Assembly (NCBI GenBank): GCA_036559125.1
Contig: DATBTT010000079.1
Span: 11,367-75,366 of the forward strand
Reading direction: 5' to 3'
Origin: JALYTZ01 sp036559125
Lineage (GTDB): Bacteria > Vulcanimicrobiota > Vulcanimicrobiia > Vulcanimicrobiales > Vulcanimicrobiaceae
DNA length: 64,000 nt
The position numbers and the translations under genes are program-made. The notes under the pieces are model-generated. The model had not been told where the DNA came from. It did no database searches and saw only the letters and a program-made list of their open reading frames with translations. Every line of letters starts with the position of its first letter. Within the stretch, counting starts at the first letter, position 1. This document shows, one piece after another, positions 58,119-64,000 of the stretch.

Positions 58119-59477
58119 ATGGACGGGACGCAACCCAAACGCCGGATGTTGCTGCGCAGATTAGGCGCTTTCGACGCAGCGCTGATCGTCATGGGCGGCA
58201 TTATCGGCTCGGGTATCTTTCGGAACCCGTCGGTCGTCGCTCAACGCGTGCATACGCCGGGCCTCATAATGTTGGTGTGGTCGATCGGCGGTATCGTCGC
58301 GTTACTCGGAGCCTTCGTCTTCGCCGAACTGGCCGCGCGGCGGCCGGCCGACGGCGGCTTGTACGCCTACATGCGCGATGCGTATCATCCGGTGGTCGCG
58401 TTCATGTACGGCTGGACGCTCCTGATCGTTTCGCAAAGCGGCGGCATGGCTGCCTCCGCGGTAACCTTCGCGGGATACTTCGAACCACTGACCGGCGTGC
58501 ATGTCGACTCCAAGGTGCTCACGATCGTCGTACTCGCGACGTTGACCGTCGTGAATTGCTTGGGCGTGCGCTCGGGAAGCAACGTGCAGAACGCGTTCAT
58601 GGTGCTGAAAATCGGGGCGATCGCAACGCTGATCGGCTTCGGCATCTTCGCACATCCGGCGCCGGGCGCAGCCTTACCGGTTCAGAGTTTTTCAACGAGC
58701 TTTAGCCTGCTCAGCGCGATGGGCGTCGCGATGATCCCCGTACTCTTCGCGTACAGCGGCTGGCAGACGTCGAGCTTCGTAACCGGCGAACTCAAGAACC
58801 CGGCGAAAACGCTGCCGCTCGGCATGCTCTACGGGGTTATCGGCGTGGTCGTGCTCTACATCCTCGTGAATTTCGTGTGCCTCCACGTGCTCGGCGCGCG
58901 CGGACTCATGGCGACCGACACGCCCGCATCGGACGTCATGCGTTTCGCACTCGGGCCGGCCGGCGAGCGCCTCATCGCGTTGGCCGTGGCGCTCTCCACG
59001 CTCGGCTTCTTGAGCAACCAGATACTGGTCTCTCCGCGCGTCTATCACGCAATGGCGCAAGACGGTTTGTTCTTCAAACAAATTGGTTGGGTGCATCCGG
59101 TAACGCACGTACCGGTCGTTGCAATCGCCCTGCAAGGCGCGTTCGCGATCGTCATCGCGCTCTCCGGAAAATACGATCAGATTCTCAACTACGTCACGTC
59201 GGTGGACTACGTGTTTTTCGGACTCTCCGCAATCGCGCTGTTCGTCTTTCGGCGGCGCGACGCGATTGCGGGGACCGACGGCGCCGTCGGTTTCAAAGTA
59301 CCGGGGCATCCGTACACGACGGCGATTTTTCTGATCGTCGCCTGGGGCGTGGTTCTCGACACGTTTTTGAAATACCCGACGAACAGCGCTTGGGGCCTCG
59401 GTATCCTCGTGATTGCGATTCCGATCTATTTCATCTGGTTACGCCGCAAACCGGCCGCTATTGATAGAACAACGTGA
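58119..59477 (+). CDS. APC-family amino-acid permease
   Basis: A 452-residue transporter with about twelve hydrophobic helices. The first helix has the APC signature ALIVMGGIIGSGIFRNPSVV, followed by FAELAARRPADGGLYAYMRD and, later, SGWQTSSFVTGELKNPAKTL. These are typical of cationic or L-type amino-acid and polyamine antiporters. ATG 58119 is chosen because AGGAAG (58103-58108) lies ten bases upstream. It is divergent from the LuxR regulator gene. Its 3' end overlaps the next minus-strand gene by 20 bases. Confidence 0.9.
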   Translation: MDGTQPKRRMLLRRLGAFDAALIVMGGIIGSGIFRNPSVVAQRVHTPGLIMLVWSIGGIVALLGAFVFAELAARRPADGGLYAYMRDAYHPVVAFMYGWTLLIVSQSGGMAASAVTFAGYFEPLTGVHVDSKVLTIVVLATLTVVNCLGVRSGSNVQNAFMVLKIGAIATLIGFGIFAHPAPGAALPVQSFSTSFSLLSAMGVAMIPVLFAYSGWQTSSFVTGELKNPAKTLPLGMLYGVIGVVVLYILVNFVCLHVLGARGLMATDTPASDVMRFALGPAGERLIALAVALSTLGFLSNQILVSPRVYHAMAQDGLFFKQIGWVHPVTHVPVVAIALQGAFAIVIALSGKYDQILNYVTSVDYVFFGLSAIALFVFRRRDAIAGTDGAVGFKVPGHPYTTAIFLIVAWGVVLDTFLKYPTNSAWGLGILVIAIPIYFIWLRRKPAAIDRTT

Positions 59478-59874
59478 CGTCGCCGGCATCGACGTGCACC
59501 GCCACAACTTGATTTACGGTTAAACTGGACTGCTTGAGCATGGTCGAGAGTAGGATTACCAGGCCGTCGGTTCCCGTAAGAGTCGTGTGCGCGAGCGTTT
59601 CGCGCAGATCTGCGATGTCGCTCTGATCCTTTTTGACGGCGCTTTGATAGGCGGTTCGATTGCCGCCCGCCATCAATCCGGAAATGTTAACCAAATGGAA
59701 CTCCGACGCGTTCAAGTCGCCCATCATCGCACGGAACTTGGTCGCCTCCGACGGAGCGTTTTTCAACGCGCTCATGAGCTCCCCGTAAGACGCAACGGCG
59801 CCCCGGGCCGGCTGCGGCCACCCCGTCAGGACGGCGGCCAACGCGATAGTAACTGCAAGGGATCGTTTCCACAT
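59458..59874 (-). CDS. Small exported hypothetical protein
   Basis: A 138-residue protein with a signal peptide (MWKRSLAVTIALAAVLTGWP) and a helical mature region containing NAPSEATKFRAMMGDLNASE and SAVKKDQSDIADLRETLAH. The C-terminal segment is strand-like (VVAVHVDAGDVTLFYQ). No family is recognised. AGGTGG-type purines lie before the ATG. The 3' end overlaps the convergent permease gene by 20 bases. Confidence 0.6.
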   Translation of the reverse strand: MWKRSLAVTIALAAVLTGWPQPARGAVASYGELMSALKNAPSEATKFRAMMGDLNASEFHLVNISGLMAGGNRTAYQSAVKKDQSDIADLRETLAHTTLTGTDGLVILLSTMLKQSSLTVNQVVAVHVDAGDVTLFYQ

Positions 59875-59939
59875 GAAACTCCACCTCCGCGGCCTTTTAT
59901 TTTACCAGAAAAAGCGGCGGATGGCGTCGTAATCGGAGC

Positions 59940-60959
59940 TTATTGCGCGCCCATCAGCTGGGCCCAGTCCTCACGGCCGATGCGCAGATCGCTTTCGGCC
60001 AGCTCCGCAAGCGGAATCTTCGAGAGGTGCTCGCGCGCGCACAGATCGGTCGCCTTCGTATCGACGTAGAGCAGACCCGTCAGCAACTCTCCGCGATCGC
60101 GGGTCTCGTGCAGCAGGCGCAGGGCGCCGAGACGATCGGTAACGTCGTGTTCGACATCGAGTTTGCGCAATACGACGTGCGAGCCGTCTTCGAACTCGAC
60201 GTCTTGCGCGGTCCCGGGTTCGTAGTCCACGACGATCTCTTTGCTGCCCGCGATGAAGTCCGGCGCGTGCAGCGCAAATCCGTGTTCCTTCACGTGCGCG
60301 TAGCTTTTGGTCGAACCTTCGTGATCGTTGAAGGTGACGCACGGGCTGATTACGTCGAGAATCGCGGTCCCACGATGCGAGAAGGCCGCCTGCAGTAACG
60401 GAATCAGCTGCTTACCGTCTCCGGAGAAGGAGCGAGCGACGAACGTCGCGCCGAGTTCGAGCGCGAGCCCGCACACGTCGATCGTTTCGTACTCGTTGAT
60501 TTTGCCGTTTTTGGCCGACGATCCGACGTCGGCAGTCGCGGAAAACTGGCCCTTGGTGAGCCCGTAGCAACCGTTGTTTTCGACCACGTACGTGCAATCG
60601 ACGTTGCGCCGAATCATATGGGCGAACTGGCCGATGCCGATGCTCGCGGTATCGCCGTCGCCGCTGATTCCCAATACCAGTAGATCGCGATTGGCGAGCT
60701 TTGCGCCGGTGGCGGCGGAGGGCATGCGGCCGTGCAGGCTATTGAAAGAATGCGCGCGTTCGACGAAATATGCGGGCGTCTTGGACGAGCAACCGATACC
60801 ACTCATCTTCGCCAGCCGATGCGGCTGCACGCCGTATTCGTACAGCGCCTTGATCAAATGATTGGTAATCGAGTTATGCCCGCAGCCGGCGCAAAGCGTC
60901 GAGGGCAGGCCCTTGTAAACGTCGCGCGTGAGACCGATGATGTTGAGACTCGCTGTCAT
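59940..60959 (-). CDS. korB: 2-oxoacid:ferredoxin oxidoreductase, beta subunit
   Basis: A 339-residue thiamine-diphosphate-binding subunit. The N-terminal CAGCGHNSITNHLIKALYEY carries two cluster or structural Cys. SGIGCSSKTPAYF adds a third. The ThDP/Mg site is GISGDGDTASIGIGQ with VVENNGCYGLTKGQFSAT. It decarboxylates 2-oxoglutarate (or another 2-oxoacid) with reduction of ferredoxin. The gene follows korA by 11 bases. The kor rather than por name rests on the two-subunit layout and is moderately certain. Confidence 0.9.
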   Translation of the reverse strand: MTASLNIIGLTRDVYKGLPSTLCAGCGHNSITNHLIKALYEYGVQPHRLAKMSGIGCSSKTPAYFVERAHSFNSLHGRMPSAATGAKLANRDLLVLGISGDGDTASIGIGQFAHMIRRNVDCTYVVENNGCYGLTKGQFSATADVGSSAKNGKINEYETIDVCGLALELGATFVARSFSGDGKQLIPLLQAAFSHRGTAILDVISPCVTFNDHEGSTKSYAHVKEHGFALHAPDFIAGSKEIVVDYEPGTAQDVEFEDGSHVVLRKLDVEHDVTDRLGALRLLHETRDRGELLTGLLYVDTKATDLCAREHLSKIPLAELAESDLRIGREDWAQLMGAQ

Positions 60960-60970
60960 GATTTACTTTC

Positions 60971-62779
60971 CTATGCCGTGACGGCCGGCCGCTCGGCGTC
61001 GAGGAATGGATCTACAATGGCGTGCGCGTCGATCGGTACCCCGTTGTAATGCCGAATCGAGCGCAGGCGCTCGATCGCGGAAACGGGCACCTCACCGCGC
61101 AAAATCCCGTAGAGTTGGCCGTCGCGGTTTTGCTCGACGACATAGACGCGTTCGTGCCGTTCGATGAAGGCCGCAATTTCGCGCGCGAGCGGTAACCCAC
61201 GTACGCGCAAGTAGTCCGTTTCGATCCCCCGCTCGCGCAAACGATCTCGCGCTTCCACCACCGCGTGATGCGTGGTGCCGTATGCGACGATTGCGACGGC
61301 GTTCCCGGCTTCGTCGATTTCCGGCGCCGGAACGGCCGCGCGTGCCGCTTCGTGCTTACGCACGAGCCGATCGAGATTCCCGGCAAACATTGCGGCGTCT
61401 TCCGAATAGTGCGCCTGCTCGTCGTGTCCGGTTCCGCGCGTGAAGTATCCCGCGTTCTCGTGCGGCGTTCCCGGGAGCGTTCGATACGGTATCGCGTCAC
61501 CGTCGACGTCGCGGTAGCGCCCCCACGATTCGAGCTTCGCAAGGTCATCCGCGTCGAGTACTTTTCCCCGGTCAAATCCGCGCTCGGGGTACGGCAGCGG
61601 CGGCGTCATCCACGCGTTCATGCCGAGATCCAAATCGCTGAGCACGAAGACCGGCGTTTGGAAACGGTCCGCCAAATCGAACGCGGCCATCGCGTACTCG
61701 TACGCTTCGCGCACCGTTGCCGGCAGCAACACGATATGTTTCGTATCGCCGTGCGAGAGCGTGTAGACCGACGCGAGGTCCCCTTGCATCGTACGCGTCG
61801 GCAACCCGGTCGACGGGCCCGCGCGCTGGACGTCGAAGATCACGCCCGGCAACTCCGCATAGTAGCCGAAGCCGACGTACTCGGCCATGAGCGAAATGCC
61901 CGGACCCGATGTGGACGTCATCGCCCGCGCGCCCGCCCAGCTCGCACCGAAAACCATGCCGATAGCCGCAAGCTCGTCTTCGGCTTGCACGATCGCGACT
62001 CTGCGTTCTTTGGTCACCGGATCGACGCGATACCGATCGCACAGCGCGATGAACGACTCGCAGAGCGACGACGACGGCGTGATCGGATACCATGCGGCGA
62101 CCGTGCAGCCCGCCATGACGCAGCCCAACGCCGCCGCGCGATTACCGTCCATGAACGTGAGACCGTCGGTACCACCCGCGATGCGCTCCAGACGATATCG
62201 CTTTGGCTTTTCGAATCGTTCGCGCGCATAATCCATACCCACGCTGACCGCGCGCATGTTGATTTCGACGGCCGCGGGCTTCTTGCGAAACTGCGCGGCA
62301 ACGGCCGCTTCGATCGCGTCCGCCGGGATGTCGAGCAGTTGCGCGACGACTCCGACGTACACCATGTTGATCAGATACTTGCGCATCGCGCCTGGATCGA
62401 AGTGCGACTTGGCCAATTCTGCGAACGGGACGGCATAGAACGTAACATCGGCGCGTGCCGAGTTCGCGGGATACGTCGCTTCGTGGACGACGATGCCACC
62501 GGGCTTCACGCCTGCGAGGTCGCTCGCCCAGGTCGCCGGGTTGAGCGCGACCAGCACGTCGACGTCGTGGCTGCGGCACTGGTACCCCTGGGGAGTAACC
62601 CGAACGTCGAACCAGGTCGGCAATCCTTCGATGTTAGACGGAAAGACGTTTTTCGGCGCGACGGGTATGCCGAGCCGGAAGATCGCGTTGGCGATAACGA
62701 GATTCGAGGATTGGCTTCCCGAGCCGTTCACCGTCGCCACGCGGATCGTAAAGTCGTTGACCGCGCTCTCTACAGTCAT
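60971..62779 (-). CDS. korA: 2-oxoacid:ferredoxin oxidoreductase, fused gamma-alpha subunit
   Basis: A 602-residue fusion of the gamma domain (about residues 1-190, TVNGSGSQSSNLVIANAIFR; DVDVLVALNPATWASDLAGV) and the pyrimidine-binding alpha subunit (AAWYPITPSSSLCESF; TSTSGPGISLMAEYVGFGYY; QRAGPSTGLPTRTMQGDLAS). This gamma-alpha order is usual for the two-subunit KorAB. With KorB it makes a reversible CoA-dependent 2-oxoacid oxidoreductase. An IS3-family element ends about 90 bases upstream of its start. Confidence 0.92.
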   Translation of the reverse strand: MTVESAVNDFTIRVATVNGSGSQSSNLVIANAIFRLGIPVAPKNVFPSNIEGLPTWFDVRVTPQGYQCRSHDVDVLVALNPATWASDLAGVKPGGIVVHEATYPANSARADVTFYAVPFAELAKSHFDPGAMRKYLINMVYVGVVAQLLDIPADAIEAAVAAQFRKKPAAVEINMRAVSVGMDYARERFEKPKRYRLERIAGGTDGLTFMDGNRAAALGCVMAGCTVAAWYPITPSSSLCESFIALCDRYRVDPVTKERRVAIVQAEDELAAIGMVFGASWAGARAMTSTSGPGISLMAEYVGFGYYAELPGVIFDVQRAGPSTGLPTRTMQGDLASVYTLSHGDTKHIVLLPATVREAYEYAMAAFDLADRFQTPVFVLSDLDLGMNAWMTPPLPYPERGFDRGKVLDADDLAKLESWGRYRDVDGDAIPYRTLPGTPHENAGYFTRGTGHDEQAHYSEDAAMFAGNLDRLVRKHEAARAAVPAPEIDEAGNAVAIVAYGTTHHAVVEARDRLRERGIETDYLRVRGLPLAREIAAFIERHERVYVVEQNRDGQLYGILRGEVPVSAIERLRSIRHYNGVPIDAHAIVDPFLDAERPAVTA

Positions 62780-62834
62780 TGTAGAGTCTCCTTCGGCAGC
62801 AGTTCACCTAAGGCTGCTTTTCAGCGCCCTTTCG

Positions 62835-62859
62835 CCCTTCGACAGGCTCAGGGTGACGG
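62835..62859. repeat. TTCGAC-type repeat unit beside the insertion sequence
   Basis: A full-length unit CCCTTCGACAGGCTCAGGGT followed by GACGG lies between the korA start and the end of the IS3-family element, about ten bases from the IS end. Confidence 0.8.
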
Positions 62860-62903
62860 GGATTTGTCATGCTAGACTGGACCCCGTTTTGTAGAGTAGT
62901 GGG

Positions 62904-63701
62904 TTAGGCTGCTTTTCTCTCGAAATCGACCGGGCTTTGATAGCCGAGGGTCGAGTGGAGGCGGCGGCGGTTGTACCAGATCTCGATGTAGCGGAATAGT
63001 GCGGCCCGTGCCTCCTCGCGGGTCGCAAATGGCTTACCTTTCATGGCCTCGCGTTTCAAGGCTGCGAAGAAGCTTTCAACAATGGCGTTGTCCCAACAGT
63101 TCCCTTTGCGGCTTAGGCTGCAAATGCCGCCATTGCTCGCAACCAAGGCGGCGTATTTCGCTCCCGTGTACTGCGTCCCGCGATCGCTGTGATGAAGGAA
63201 CGATTTCGGTTGGCGAAACGAGATTGCCGATGAGAGTGCGTCGATTACAAGCTGCTCCGTGCGCGCCCGGTCCATCGACCAGCCTACGACACGGCGCGAG
63301 AACAGGTCGATTACGACCGCGAGATACAACCACCCCTCCCGCGTCGGGATGTTCGTGATATCGCTCACCCATTTTTGATTCGGTTTCATCGCCGTGAACT
63401 GGCGAGCCAACAGGTTCTCACCGCCTGCATTAATTGTTTTCGGATACGTATAGGCCTTGCGCTTCACGTGGGGTTTAATCCCATGGATTCGCATGATTCT
63501 CGCCACCCGTTTACGGTTCACGTCGCGTCCCTGCTCGCGTAACACATGTGTAGCACGGCGCGAACCGTACGTGTCATCGCTCGCTCGCACGATCACGCGG
63601 GCCAACTCTGCAATAACCGCATTATCGCGTGCGCGCTGCGACTCGCCACGCCGGCGCCAAGCGAAGTAAGAGCCTTCTTTGATCCGGAGCACTCGGCACA
63701 T
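62904..63701 (-). CDS. IS3-family transposase OrfB (DDE integrase domain)
   Basis: A 265-residue IS3 OrfB. An HTH_21-like region (VIVRASDDTYGSRRATHVLR) is followed by the rve integrase core with catalytic Asp in KWVSDITNIPTREGWLYLAV, the second Asp in FLHHSDRGTQYTGAKYAAL and Glu in NAIVESFFAALKREAMKG. The C-terminal WYNRRRLHSTLGYQSPVDFE is the usual IS3 end. The frame continues open upstream of ATG 63701 to the slippery site at 63781-63788, so the functional product is the OrfAB fusion made by -1 frameshifting. Confidence 0.95.
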   Translation of the reverse strand: MCRVLRIKEGSYFAWRRRGESQRARDNAVIAELARVIVRASDDTYGSRRATHVLREQGRDVNRKRVARIMRIHGIKPHVKRKAYTYPKTINAGGENLLARQFTAMKPNQKWVSDITNIPTREGWLYLAVVIDLFSRRVVGWSMDRARTEQLVIDALSSAISFRQPKSFLHHSDRGTQYTGAKYAALVASNGGICSLSRKGNCWDNAIVESFFAALKREAMKGKPFATREEARAALFRYIEIWYNRRRLHSTLGYQSPVDFERKAA

Positions 63702-63748
63702 TGTTGTAATTCGAAACTCGCATTCGTGAGCCCGAATAAAGATGTACC

Positions 63749-64000
63749 TTAGTGATGATCCTTTGCAAAGAAGGCCGTCGCTTTTTTTAGGATGTCGCGC
63801 TCTTCCTTGACCGTTGCAAGTTCTCGCTCAAGCTGTCGAATGCGCTTGGCCTCAATCGAACTGTTGTTCTCAGGACCCAACTCGATCGTTGAGTCCGGAG
63901 CAAACTCTCCCTGCCACTTGAACAGCAAATCAGCCCGAATGCCGAGCTCACGCGCGATCTGCGCCCGGGTTTTCTTTCCCGCGAGGACAGCTCGGACCGC
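63749..64000 (-). CDS. IS3-family transposase OrfA, 3' part
   Basis: The reverse strand reads an open frame ending at TAA (63751-63749), with AVRAVLAGKKTRAQIARELG, FKWQGEFAPDSTIELGPENN and the coiled-coil leucine-zipper region IEAKRIRQLERELATVKEER, then DILKKATAFFAKDHH. This is the DNA-binding subunit typical of IS3 elements. The 5' end lies outside the window. It overlaps OrfB in the -1 frame. Confidence 0.85.
   Translation of the reverse strand, partial: AVRAVLAGKKTRAQIARELGIRADLLFKWQGEFAPDSTIELGPENNSSIEAKRIRQLERELATVKEERDILKKATAFFAKDHH
63781..63788 (-). other. Probable -1 programmed frameshift site (A7G)
   Basis: On the minus strand CTA-AAA-AAA-GCG contains seven A residues followed by G near the end of orfA. 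Slipping back one base after AAA-AAA puts the ribosome in the orfB frame, which stays open through to ATG 63701 and beyond. A-runs of this type are the standard IS3-family frameshift signal. Confidence 0.75.

Larger units (their letters stand above)
62870..64000 (-). mobile_element. IS3-family insertion sequence, cut by the window end
   Basis: The element contains a DDE transposase orfB, the 3' part of orfA, and a terminal sequence with CTAGACTGGACCCCGTTTTG near 62871-62890 that fits the end of an IS3/IS150-group element. The other end lies beyond the window. It sits upstream of korA in a repeat-containing gap and may affect korA expression. The exact boundary and target duplication cannot be seen because only one end is present. 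Confidence 0.8.

Noticed and set aside
61265..62875. A 536-codon frame opposite korA
   Set aside because: Antisense shadow, very Arg/His-rich; korA motifs are unambiguous on the other strand.

Overview
The window is chromosomal DNA of a high-GC, diderm (outer-membrane) bacterium. Two TonB-dependent receptors, several signal peptides and a lipoprotein substrate-binding protein point to a diderm cell. The translation block (infC-rpmI-rplT, then a TrmH methyltransferase, a YqzL-like micro-protein, pheS, pheT and cvpA) follows a gene order best known from Firmicutes and other Terrabacteria. A diderm with this block would fit a lineage such as Eremiobacterota/WPS-2, but that placement is inference; no rRNA or other marker in the window fixes it.

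Layout. 1-421: 5' part of a MeaB/ArgK GTPase. 558-6053: GH125 glycosidase, undecaprenyl diphosphate synthase and a tricorn-type protease. 6097-9001: a promoter followed by overlapping isocitrate lyase and malate synthase genes (glyoxylate shunt). 9078-18920: TonB receptor, orphan PstS, an operon of two paralogous hydrolases enclosing a 3-methyladenine glycosylase, ornithine aminotransferase, M61 peptidase and a GNAT enzyme. 18935-20303: infC-rpmI-rplT with its own promoter, a structured leader and a probable AUA start for IF3. 20370-24325: a possible small RNA or leader, tandem DUF4142-like genes, a serine hydrolase, a Nudix hydrolase and small proteins. 24300-29376: TrmH, YqzL-like, pheST and CvpA. 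29342-32334: class V aminotransferase, aldo/keto reductase and a cysteine-dioxygenase-like cupin. 32337-35293: lon and hsp20 behind a CIRCE-like operator. 35295-46995: a long minus-strand accessory block. It contains two copies of an unusual pair of nucleotidyltransferases, a GT2 glycosyltransferase, a Wzx-like flippase and a 1499-residue LamG/Pro-Thr surface protein. 47134-51419: zinc alcohol dehydrogenase, hydrolase, a secreted small protein and an S9 peptidase. 51427-58053: a large TonB receptor and a LAL-type LuxR regulator. 58119-62779: APC permease, a small secreted protein and 2-oxoacid:ferredoxin oxidoreductase (korA/korB). 62870-64000: an IS3-family element cut by the window end.

Metabolically, the glyoxylate shunt, MeaB (methylmalonyl-CoA mutase chaperone), the ferredoxin-linked 2-oxoacid oxidoreductase and several peptidases, amino-acid enzymes and an amino-acid permease suggest growth on fatty acids or acetate and on peptides. 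A dispersed palindromic repeat (core TTCGACAGGCTCAG and variants) occupies several intergenic gaps and at one place supplies a gene's stop codon. The best candidate for an undescribed system is the duplicated nucleotidyltransferase-pair locus at 40861-46995.
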